A DNA stretch of 64,000 nt from NCBI RefSeq assembly GCF_011043625.1, contig NZ_JAAKGT010000001.1:310001-374000 (forward strand), written 5' to 3'. The notes under the pieces are model-generated. The model ran no database searches and was not told the origin of the DNA. It saw only the letters and a list, made by a program, of their open reading frames with translations. This document shows, in pieces, positions 26,647 to 33,839 of this stretch (position 1 is its first letter; each line of letters opens with the position of its first letter). Source of the stretch: Caulobacter sp. 602-2. Its GTDB lineage: Bacteria > Pseudomonadota > Alphaproteobacteria > Caulobacterales > Caulobacteraceae. The translations under genes and the position numbers were made by a program.

Positions 26647-27447
26647 TCAGGCGCGGTCGAGAATGCGCCGAGCGGCGCGGATGACCGGCAGTTCGATCAG
26701 CTTGCCGTCCAGCAGGGCGGCGGCCCCGCCGGCGGCGTCGAAGGCCTCGACCACGCGCCGGGCGCGCTCGATCTCGGCGGGCGAGGGGGTGTAGGCGGCG
26801 TTGACCGCGGCCACCTGGGCCGGGTGGATGCAGGACCGTCCCGTGAAACCAAGAGCCTTGGCCCGTAGGGTCGAGGCGGTCAGGTCGTCGGGATCGGCGA
26901 TGTTCAGGTGCGGCACGTCCAGCGAAGCGACGCCTGCCCGGCCGCAGGCGGCGACCAGCGTGCCCCGGCCCAGCAGCAAGGCGTCCCAGTCCATGGTCGA
27001 GCCGAGGTCGGCCGACAGGTCGGCGCCTCCAAAGAGCGCGCCGGCCACGCCAGGCGCAGCGCAGATCTCGAAGGCCCGGCGTACGCCCTCGGCGGACTCG
27101 ACCACCGGCCACAGCGCCAGGCCCGGCAGGATCTCGCCGGCGGTCAGCAGATCTTCCGGTGCGGCGACCTTCGGGATCATCAGGAAGGCGGGGCGGGCGT
27201 CGCTCTCGACCAGGGCCACGAGATCCTTCAGGCCCTCCAGGGTGCGCACGCCGTTGATCCGCAGGCCGACCACGGCGGTGTGCAACTGGCTGAGGAAGGC
27301 GAGGGCGGCGGCGCGCGCCTCGGCCTTGCCGGCCGGCGGAACGGCGTCCTCCAGGTCGATGCAGACGGCGTCGGCGCCGGCGTCCAGCGCCTTGCCGAAG
27401 CGATCCGGGCGCGTCCCGGGCACGAAGAGCAGCGAGCGAAAGGTCAT
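26647..27447 (-). CDS. CitE/HpcH-type CoA-ester lyase
   Basis: 266 residues from the ATG at 27447. A TTG at 27456 overlapping the previous stop (TTGA) would add three residues and cannot be excluded. Motifs: RSLLFVPGTRPDRFGKALDAGADAVCIDLEDAVPPAGKAEAR (Mg-binding E and D), RINGVRT, IPKV, VVESAEGV and ALFGGADLSADLG. The family cleaves malyl-CoA, citramalyl-CoA or beta-methylmalyl-CoA to an acyl-CoA plus glyoxylate or pyruvate. Together with the adjacent MaoC hydratase this resembles the hydratase-lyase end of itaconate or C5-dicarboxylate breakdown. Confidence 0.88.
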   Translation of the reverse strand: MTFRSLLFVPGTRPDRFGKALDAGADAVCIDLEDAVPPAGKAEARAAALAFLSQLHTAVVGLRINGVRTLEGLKDLVALVESDARPAFLMIPKVAAPEDLLTAGEILPGLALWPVVESAEGVRRAFEICAAPGVAGALFGGADLSADLGSTMDWDALLLGRGTLVAACGRAGVASLDVPHLNIADPDDLTASTLRAKALGFTGRSCIHPAQVAAVNAAYTPSPAEIERARRVVEAFDAAGGAAALLDGKLIELPVIRAARRILDRA

Positions 27448-27452
27448 AGGCG

Positions 27453-28337
27453 TCAATCGCCTATCGGCACGGCCTCAGCGAACGCCTGGGCGATTTTTCT
27501 CCGACAGGCGATCCAAACGCCCTCCTGGGCGGTCACGTAGCCGAGGAACTTGCGGAAGGCGTCGATGCGGCCCGGACGGCCGATGATCCGCAGGTGCAGG
27601 CCGAGGCTCATCATCCGCGCGCCGACCTCCTGGCTTTCGGCGTGCAGCTCGTCGAAGGTGGCCACGGCGTAGTCCAGCCAATCCTTGGCGGTCAGCGACG
27701 GGGCCAGCCAGAACTTCATGTCGTTGGAGTCCATGGCGTAGGGCAGGATGACCATCGGCTTGGTTTGCCCGTCCGCCGTCTCGACCCGGTCCCAGAAGGG
27801 GAAGTCGTCGGAATAGTCGTCCATGTGATAGCTGAACCCCGCCTCTGTGATCAGGCGGCGGGTGTTGTCGGTGTGCAGGTAGCGCGACAGCCAGCCTGAC
27901 GGCCGGGTTCCGATCGTGCGCTCGATCGAGTCGGCCGCCTTGGCGATGAATTCGCGCTCCTTCTCCTCATCCATCCAGAACTGGTGGGTCCAGCGATAGC
28001 CGTGGGCGGCCACCTCGTCGCCGCGGGCGCGGATGGCGGCGGCCAGTTCGGGAGCGCGCTCGAGAGCCAGGGCCGCGGCCGTCCAGGTGGCTTCGATCCC
28101 GTGCTGGTCCAGGATCCGCAGGATACGCGGCGCGCCGGCCTTGATGCCGTACAGATAGTTGCTCTCGCTGCCGTGCATCCGCATCGGCTTCTTGGGAACC
28201 GCGCCCAGCTCGTCGACCGGCTCGGGGCCCTTGTCGCCGTCGCGGATGTTGTGCTCGGCGCCTTCCTCGACATTGACGACGATCGACAGGGCGAGGCGCG
28301 AACCGTCCGGCCAGCGGAAGTCGTCAGGTGCGGGCAT
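27453..28337 (-). CDS. Polysaccharide-deacetylase-fold hydrolase 3 (PuuE-like)
   Basis: 294 residues, ATG at 28337, first gene of the PuuE-like/CitE/MaoC/ACAD/CaiB2/CaiB1 operon. It opens DDFRWPDGSRLALSIVVNVEEGAEH, has YGIKAGAPRILRILDQHGIEATWTAAALALERAPEL, GDEVAAHGYRWTHQFWMDEEKERE and SLGLHLRIIGRPGRIDAFRKFLGYV, all matching the PuuE/allantoinase-like branch. It lacks a signal peptide. Third such paralogue in the island, and the least close of the three to the other two by eye. A divergent 121-bp gap separates it from the next gene. Confidence 0.82.
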   Translation of the reverse strand: MPAPDDFRWPDGSRLALSIVVNVEEGAEHNIRDGDKGPEPVDELGAVPKKPMRMHGSESNYLYGIKAGAPRILRILDQHGIEATWTAAALALERAPELAAAIRARGDEVAAHGYRWTHQFWMDEEKEREFIAKAADSIERTIGTRPSGWLSRYLHTDNTRRLITEAGFSYHMDDYSDDFPFWDRVETADGQTKPMVILPYAMDSNDMKFWLAPSLTAKDWLDYAVATFDELHAESQEVGARMMSLGLHLRIIGRPGRIDAFRKFLGYVTAQEGVWIACRRKIAQAFAEAVPIGD

Positions 28338-28458
28338 AGGGCTTTCTCCAGTAGGCGGTCACTTCGCTCGCGGCGCTCGCGCCTTTCGGTGCGGCGCTCC
28401 AGCGTGCGGCCTCCAAATCTTCACGGCGGCGCCCTGGCCGCAACGGAGGGAGCGCCTC

Positions 28459-28773
28459 ATGGCCGTCACGCGGATTGTCGCCCTGTTCAACCTGAAGCCC
28501 GGCGTCTCGGTCGCCGACTACGAAGCCTGGGCCAAGGAGCGCGACCTGCCGACCGTCAACGGCCTCAAGTCCATCGACAAGTTCGAGGTCTTCCGCTCGG
28601 CGGCCCTGCTCGGGACCGACGCGCCGCCGCCCTATCAGTACGTGGAGATCATCGACGTCGCCGACATGGACGCCTTCGGGGCGGACGTGGCCAGCGAGAC
28701 GATGCAGGCGATCGCCGCCGAGTTCCAGGCCCTGGCCGACACCACCTTCATCGTCACCGAGAAGGTGGGTTGA
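28459..28773 (+). CDS. HapK/RedY-like small protein
   Basis: 104 residues, ATG at 28459 with AACGGAGGGA upstream. It looks like a ferredoxin-like dimeric alpha+beta barrel protein: TRIVALFNLKPGVSVADYEAWAKERDLPTVNGLKSIDKFEVFRSA then YVEIIDVADMDAFGADVASETMQAIAAEF. The pattern fits the HapK/RedY-like small-protein family found beside catabolic or prodigiosin-type genes, whose biochemical role is poorly known. Two bases separate it from the SDR gene, and it diverges from the PuuE-like operon. Confidence 0.7.
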   Translation: MAVTRIVALFNLKPGVSVADYEAWAKERDLPTVNGLKSIDKFEVFRSAALLGTDAPPPYQYVEIIDVADMDAFGADVASETMQAIAAEFQALADTTFIVTEKVG

Positions 28774-28775
28774 GC

Positions 28776-29615
28776 ATGGCAGGACGCTTTTCGGGCAAGA
28801 CGGCGGTCGTCACCGGGTCCGGTCGGCGCGGGGGCCTGGGGGAGGCCATCGCACGACGCCTGGCGCAGGAGGGAGCGGCGGTGGTCGTTTCCGATATCGG
28901 TCGCTCCGTCGATCCTTCTACGCCTGCCGGCATGATCGGCGGGACGCAGGAGATGGAGGCGATCGCCGCCGATCTGCGCCAGTACGGCGGGTCGGCCAGC
29001 ATCCGGCCCTGCGACGTGCGTCGCTGGGACGAGGTCCGGGCGCTGGCCGACCATGCCGTGGAAGCCCACGGCTCGCTCGATATCTGGGTCAACAACGCCG
29101 GCATCGGCTACATCATGAAGCCGCTGATGGAGGTCCGTCCCGAGGACTGGTCGGCGGTCATCGACGTCAATCTGACCGGCTGCTTCTACGGCCTGAAGGC
29201 CGCGGCCGAGGTGATGATCCCGCAGGGCAAGGGCGGCCGCATCGTCAACATCGCCAGCCAGGCGGCCAAGTCGGGCTTTCCCCACGCCCAGGCCTACACC
29301 GCTTCCAAGCACGGCCTGGTGGGCCTGACCCGTTCGGCGGCCATCGAACTGGGCGCGCACCAGATCACCGTCAACAACGTCTGCCCCAACCATGTGACCA
29401 CGGGTCTGGGCGCCTGGCAGAACGAGTACTTCGCCAAGGTCACCGGCGCGGCTTCGGTCGAGGCCTATCTGGCCGCCATGGCCGCCCGCATCCCGCTGGG
29501 CCGCCCGGGCAAGCCCGAGGATACCGCCGACGCCGTCGCCTTCCTGTGCTCCGACGAGGCCAAGTACATCACCGCCGAGAGCATGAACGTCTCGGGCGGC
29601 GAGGAGCCGCACTAG
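28776..29615 (+). CDS. Short-chain dehydrogenase/reductase
   Basis: 279 residues. Classical SDR elements: VVTGSGRRGGLGEAIARRL (TGxxxGxG-type nucleotide loop, here with an extra GRRGG), NNAG, and the catalytic S-YxxxK in NIASQAAKSGFPHAQAYTASKHGL, plus the C-terminal MNVSGGEEPH. It probably uses NAD(P) to oxidise a hydroxyl of an intermediate in the neighbouring pathway. It is co-transcribed with the HapK/RedY-like gene and its end overlaps the convergent lipoprotein gene by 4 bp. Confidence 0.88.
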   Translation: MAGRFSGKTAVVTGSGRRGGLGEAIARRLAQEGAAVVVSDIGRSVDPSTPAGMIGGTQEMEAIAADLRQYGGSASIRPCDVRRWDEVRALADHAVEAHGSLDIWVNNAGIGYIMKPLMEVRPEDWSAVIDVNLTGCFYGLKAAAEVMIPQGKGGRIVNIASQAAKSGFPHAQAYTASKHGLVGLTRSAAIELGAHQITVNNVCPNHVTTGLGAWQNEYFAKVTGAASVEAYLAAMAARIPLGRPGKPEDTADAVAFLCSDEAKYITAESMNVSGGEEPH

Positions 29616-30256
29616 GTCTCTGGAGCGACCTTGTAGCGGTCGGGGACGACGCTGCGCTGGAGCGAGGCGTCGTCGAAAATGTCCGGCGCGGGCAGGTCGC
29701 CTTCGACCACGGTCTTGAGCACGCTCAGGACGGTCTTGTTGTCCTCGTTCTTGAGCTTGAACGTCGTGCCGACGATTACGCCGTTCTGGTCGATGTCGTA
29801 GATCCTCACCAGTTCGGCGTCGGCCACGCGGATGCGGTCGACCGGACCGGTCGGGGTCTGCCGCACCCCGACATAGGCCTTTTCAAGAAGCTCGTTGTTG
29901 CTGTTCACGCCGCAGGCTGAGCGGGCGTACTGGGGGCCTTCGCGGACCTCGCTGCTGGCGATGTTGAAGATCTTGCCCGTGCCGGCGGCGCAGTCGGCCA
30001 CGATGCGGTCGGCGGGGGTTTCGACGCGATGCTTTGCGCCGCTATGAAACTCGGCCGACCATTCCACGGTCGGATCCTCGTCCGGCCGCTCGACATTCAC
30101 CCAGGCATAGGCCGCGTAGGTGGCCTGGGTCGTGCGCGACCGTTCTAGCACGGCGTCGACCTTGGGATCGGTCACGGGCTTGGCGGGCGGCGCGCAAGCC
30201 GCGGTCGTCAGGATCAGGCCGGCCGCGAGGGCCAGGCGAGCAGTTGAAGCGAACAA
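29612..30256 (-). CDS. Putative lipoprotein
   Basis: 214 residues. The N-terminus MFASTARLALAAGLILTTAAC is a signal with a lipobox-like TTAAC (Cys21), followed by APPAKP. After cleavage it would be anchored to the cell envelope. The remainder has no recognised domain and includes two more cysteines near the middle (IVADCAAG, RSACGVNSN) that could form a disulfide. ATG at 30256. Function unknown. Confidence 0.7.
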   Translation of the reverse strand: MFASTARLALAAGLILTTAACAPPAKPVTDPKVDAVLERSRTTQATYAAYAWVNVERPDEDPTVEWSAEFHSGAKHRVETPADRIVADCAAGTGKIFNIASSEVREGPQYARSACGVNSNNELLEKAYVGVRQTPTGPVDRIRVADAELVRIYDIDQNGVIVGTTFKLKNEDNKTVLSVLKTVVEGDLPAPDIFDDASLQRSVVPDRYKVAPET

Positions 30257-30440
30257 GCAAGATCCCCCGGTTGGACGCGTCGCTTATTTCATGCATCGGC
30301 GGCTCTGCTCAAGGTTGCGGCTGAAGACGCACTACGTGTGCGCCGGAAAGTTCGGCTGGTGATGAAACTCGCCGCCGATCGGAGATGGCGGGCCGCCGAC
30401 GGCTAGGGTCGCCGCTCGTTTTTCCTCCGCGAGCAGCGTC

Positions 30441-31439
30441 ATGAGCAAAACCCTGGAAGTCGTCCTCAAGCGCGTGATCGAGGACGTGCCCGTCGCCGCC
30501 GATTTCGAGGTGGTCGAGCGCGTCGCGCCGACCACGGCGCCCGCCGGTCAACTGCTGGTGAGGGTGCTGTACCTGTCGCTCGATCCCTATCTCGGTTCGC
30601 GCCTGCGCGGCCGGCACATGGGCGAGCCGCGTCCGGCGCCTGGCGAGATCCTGCCGGGCTCGGCCGTCGCCGAGGTCATCGCTTCGGGCCATCCGGACTT
30701 CGCGCCCGGCGACCACGTGATCGGCGAGGCCGGCTGGGCGCAGATCGGCCTGATGGACGCCAAGTTCGCGCGCAAGGTCGATCCGTCTCTGGGCGTCTCC
30801 AATCACCTGGGCGTGCTGGGCATGCCGGGCCTGACCGCATGGGCGGGCGTCACGCAGCTGGCCAAGGTCGGCGCCGGCGACGTCTTCACGGTCGATGCGG
30901 CCGCCGGCAGCGTCGGCGGCACGGCGGGCCAGATCGCCAGGATCCTCGGCGCCAAGGCCGTCGGGATCGCCGGCGGGGCCGACAAGGTGGCGCAGGTGGT
31001 CGAGCGCTACGGCTTCGACGCCGCCGTCGACTATCGCAACGAAGGCTGGGTCGACGAGCTGAAGGCCCTGACCGACGGCGGCCCCACGGTTCACTTCGAG
31101 AACGTCGGCCTGCCGATCCTCAATCCGGTGTTCGGCCTGCTGAAGACCTATGGGCGCGTGGTGATCTGCGGCCTGTCGGCTCACTACCACGCCGACGGTC
31201 CGCCGCCGCAGTTCGGGCTGGGCCCCATCGTCGGCAAGCGCGCCGCCGTCATGGGCCTGGTGGTCTACGATTTCTATCCGCGCTGGAACGAGTGGGTGAA
31301 GACCGCTGAGCCGTGGCTGAAGGAAGGCCGCCTGGTGCAGGTCGAAGACCTGGGCGAGGGGATCGAGTCGGCCCCGGCCCAGTTCGAACGCCTGATGAAG
31401 GGCGCCAACACCGGCAAGACGCTGGTGAAGGTGGGCTGA
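30441..31439 (+). CDS. NADP-dependent medium-chain oxidoreductase (CurA/LTB4 dehydrogenase-like)
   Basis: 332 residues. MDR superfamily without zinc ligands: PAGQLLVRVLYLSLDPYLGSRLRGRHMGEPRPAPGEILPGSAVAEVI, GMPGLTAWAGVTQLAKVGAGDVFTVDAAAGSVGGTAGQIARILGAKAVGIAGG (NADP Rossmann), YFENVG-like HFENVGLPILNPVF and the C-terminal ESAPAQFERLMKGANTGKTLVKV. It resembles 2-alkenal/curcumin reductase-type enzymes acting on alpha,beta-unsaturated carbonyls. Single gene with its own promoter region upstream (30257-30440). Confidence 0.88.
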   Translation: MSKTLEVVLKRVIEDVPVAADFEVVERVAPTTAPAGQLLVRVLYLSLDPYLGSRLRGRHMGEPRPAPGEILPGSAVAEVIASGHPDFAPGDHVIGEAGWAQIGLMDAKFARKVDPSLGVSNHLGVLGMPGLTAWAGVTQLAKVGAGDVFTVDAAAGSVGGTAGQIARILGAKAVGIAGGADKVAQVVERYGFDAAVDYRNEGWVDELKALTDGGPTVHFENVGLPILNPVFGLLKTYGRVVICGLSAHYHADGPPPQFGLGPIVGKRAAVMGLVVYDFYPRWNEWVKTAEPWLKEGRLVQVEDLGEGIESAPAQFERLMKGANTGKTLVKVG

Positions 31440-31464
31440 GCTCCACTCTCAAAATAACGCGAGA

Positions 31465-31494
31465 TCCCGGAAAGCCCGAAGGGCTTATCCGGGA
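31465..31494. repeat. Extragenic hairpin (possible terminator)
   Basis: Stem TCCCGGAAAGCCC against GGGCTTATCCGGGA with one bulged A, loop GAA, 26 bp after the oxidoreductase stop and between two convergent genes. The TCCCGGA-AAGCC...GGGCTT-TCCGGGA design is a recurrent Caulobacter-type intergenic element. No T-run follows. Confidence 0.6.
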
Positions 31495-31541
31495 CCCAGG
31501 GGCCGGCGCATCGCGTCGGCCCCTTTGCTTTCTGGCAGGCC

Positions 31542-32873
31542 TCAAGCTCTCCCGAACTTCGCGTACAGCGCCGCCGCCGCCAGGTTGAACGCCGCCGGGG
31601 CATAGGCGAAGGCTACGGCCACGCCGACCAGGGCCGAGCCCGGCTGCGGAGCGCCCGTCACCGCCAGGGCGCTGGAGAAGCCGAAGGCCGATAGCACCAG
31701 GCCAGTCAGCAGCGTGCCGCCCAAAGCGAAGCCGATCTTGTCGGCCCCGGTCCACAGCGCCGAGAACACGCCAGCCCGGCTCTCGCCATGCTCGGCCTCG
31801 TCCTGGGCGATGACGTCGGAAAGCAGGCTGTAGCCCATCAGGCTCCAGCCCGAATTGAAGAGGGCGAACAGCACGACGACGCCATAGATCGCGCCGAGCG
31901 GAGCGCTGGCCATGACGCCCCACAGGGCCTGGACCAGCGCATGGCCCAGGGCGGCGGCGATGTAGACGCGCTTGCGGCCGAAGGCGGTCGACAGCTTGAT
32001 CCACAGCGGCTGGGCGGCGATGACCACGGCGCTCATCATCAGCACGATCAGGCCGATCTGGGTCAGGGCGTCCTTGCGGCCCATGTTGTAGCTGAGGAAG
32101 TAGATCATCGCCGCATAGCCCAGGCCCGAGCCGATCAGTTGCAGTAGGTAGGCGCCAAGCAGCGGGCGGAAGGTCGGATCCACCAGGGCGCTGAGAATCG
32201 CCTTCAGGCGCAGCGCCGGCTGGGCGGCCGCCTGCACGACAGGGCGCGGGGAGGCGAGGAAGGCGATCAGCAGGCTGGCGGCGCAGACCCCGGCCAGCAC
32301 CAGCGACATCTGGGAATAGGCCGGTCGTCCGCCGCCCCAGGTCTGGACCAGCACCGGCGCCAGGGCGTTGCCCACCAGCAGGCCGATGGCCGAGAAGCCC
32401 ATCCGCCAGGCCATGACCACCGTGCGTTCCTTCGGATCGTCGGACAGTTCGGTGCCGATGGCGAGGTAGGGCACCGAGAACGCGCCGAACACGATCATGT
32501 AGAGGCTGAAGGCGCCGGCCACGTAGGCCGCGCTGGCGGTGGGCGAGCCTTCCGGCACGTGGAACAGCAGAGTCAACGCGAGCGGCGCCAGCAGCGCGCC
32601 GGCCAGCAGCCAAAGGCGGCGCGGGATCCGGGCCTTCCAACGGTCGGAGACCAGACCCACGGTCAGGTCCGAGATCAGGCCCCAGAACAGCTTGGGAAAG
32701 AAGATAGCCGCCCCGGCCAGCGCGGGCTCGACGCCCAGCGCGTTGGTCATGAAGAACAGCAGCAGCAGCGAGGGGGCGTCGCGGAACACCTGGCCGGCGA
32801 TCTGGCCGGCGCCGTAACCGGCGTGGACGAGCAGGGGTAGACGGTGGGGCGAGGGCGGTTTGGCGGCGGTCAT
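31542..32873 (-). CDS. MFS transporter, GPH (sugar/cation symporter) type
   Basis: 443 residues from the ATG at 32873; the in-frame upstream extension is polar and non-membrane. About 12 hydrophobic segments can be seen. The first block has GYGAGQIAGQVFRDAPSLLLLFFMTNALGVEPALAG, typical of the GPH/MelB-like family, and DLTVGLVSDRWKARIPRRLWLLAG carries the MFS loop 2-3 pattern. Substrate could be a glycoside or another small molecule. It lies outside the catabolic island but within 2 kb of it, so a link is possible, not shown. Confidence 0.87.
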   Translation of the reverse strand: MTAAKPPSPHRLPLLVHAGYGAGQIAGQVFRDAPSLLLLFFMTNALGVEPALAGAAIFFPKLFWGLISDLTVGLVSDRWKARIPRRLWLLAGALLAPLALTLLFHVPEGSPTASAAYVAGAFSLYMIVFGAFSVPYLAIGTELSDDPKERTVVMAWRMGFSAIGLLVGNALAPVLVQTWGGGRPAYSQMSLVLAGVCAASLLIAFLASPRPVVQAAAQPALRLKAILSALVDPTFRPLLGAYLLQLIGSGLGYAAMIYFLSYNMGRKDALTQIGLIVLMMSAVVIAAQPLWIKLSTAFGRKRVYIAAALGHALVQALWGVMASAPLGAIYGVVVLFALFNSGWSLMGYSLLSDVIAQDEAEHGESRAGVFSALWTGADKIGFALGGTLLTGLVLSAFGFSSALAVTGAPQPGSALVGVAVAFAYAPAAFNLAAAALYAKFGRA

Positions 32874-32980
32874 GGCGCGGATCCGTTGACTGGGAACCCG
32901 CGACGCTAGGCGCGAAACGCCGCTGCAAGCGGGCGCGCGCGGCGGCGCCCGACAGTCGGACAATCCTTGATTGAAGCTTG

Positions 32981-33038
32981 GTGATCTGCGCGAGGCAGCG
33001 GCGCCGGCCGCTTTCGCGGCCATCCAGCTTCAGATCAC
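32981..33038. repeat. Nested inverted repeat downstream of tRNA-Lys copy 1
   Basis: Outer arms GTGATCTG (32981-32988) and CAGATCAC (33031-33038) enclose a GGCCGC-TTTC-GCGGCC hairpin at 33006-33021 (GAAA tetraloop on the minus strand). It lies 17 nt after the 3' end of the minus-strand tRNA. It may be a processing or termination structure, although no T-run is present. Confidence 0.4.
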
Positions 33039-33054
33039 AAAATCGAAGAGAGAA

Positions 33055-33130
<76 letters not shown>

Positions 33131-33176
33131 GTTCGCGTTTCGAAGTCGCTTTCGCGTCCCCGACGGCGAGGCGCGA

Positions 33177-33204
33177 TACATACCCCAAGACGCGGGGAGC
33201 GCAA
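33177..33204 (-). promoter_or_regulatory. Putative promoter of tRNA-Lys copy 1
   Basis: On the minus strand TTGCGC (33199-33204) is separated by 16 bases from TATGTA (33177-33182), about 46 bases before the tRNA start. The same arrangement with the same spacing occurs before copy 2, although the spacer sequences differ, which supports a functional -35/-10 pair. Confidence 0.6.
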
Positions 33205-33317
33205 TCCGATTTAGACAAGAAGGTGTGGATATATTCGTCGCACCCGGACGAAACGCAGATACGCCAAAGCGCCTCCCCGGGAGGGGAAGTTCTTATCGGA
33301 TCAAGTATTGAGGAGAA

Positions 33318-33393
<76 letters not shown>

Positions 33394-33438
33394 ATTCGCG
33401 ATTCCGAAGCGCTGAAGCGTCCCGGCGGCGAGGCGCGG

Positions 33439-33466
33439 AACATACGCAATGAATTTGAGAGCGCAA
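33439..33466 (-). promoter_or_regulatory. Putative promoter of tRNA-Lys copy 2
   Basis: Minus-strand TTGCGC (33461-33466), 16-base spacer, TATGTT (33439-33444), followed by a GCGCCTCGCCG leader shared with copy 1. It lies only 12 bp from the start of the divergent Hpt gene, so the two promoters must overlap or be closely packed. Confidence 0.6.
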
Positions 33467-33477
33467 GGACTTTTTCG

Positions 33478-33816
33478 ATGGCCAGGCGAGATATCAGTGG
33501 AGCCGTGGATTTCGCCTACCTGGAAGGGTTCGCGATGGGCGACGCTGCGGTGATCGAAGAGGTGCTGGCCCTGTTTCGCGAACAGGCCTCGCTGTGGACG
33601 CCGATGCTGGATCCCGGCCATCCCGGCTGGCGCGACGCTGTCCATACCGTGAAGGGCGCCGCGCGCGGCGTGGGGGCCAACGCCCTGGGCGAGGTCTGCC
33701 AGCGCGCCGAAGACGGCCAGGCCAGCCTCGACGAGGTGAAGACCGCGCTCGATGCGGCGCTGCTCGATATCGCCGCCTATGTGCACGAGCAGGCGCTGAA
33801 GTCGCTGAAGGGCTGA
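33478..33816 (+). CDS. Small Hpt-domain phosphotransfer protein
   Basis: 112 residues from the ATG at 33478. Longer in-frame extensions run antisense through the tRNA and are rejected. A single histidine-phosphotransfer four-helix domain is seen with the phospho-acceptor H56 in AVHTVKGAARGVGANALGEVC, the canonical HxxKGxxxxxGA pattern. It probably relays phosphoryl groups between a hybrid kinase and a receiver protein in the cytoplasm. No kinase or receiver is adjacent; a receiver-only protein is encoded at 44858-45262. Confidence 0.85.
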   Translation: MARRDISGAVDFAYLEGFAMGDAAVIEEVLALFREQASLWTPMLDPGHPGWRDAVHTVKGAARGVGANALGEVCQRAEDGQASLDEVKTALDAALLDIAAYVHEQALKSLKG

Positions 33817-33839
33817 GCGTTCATCGGGGGCGGTGGATC

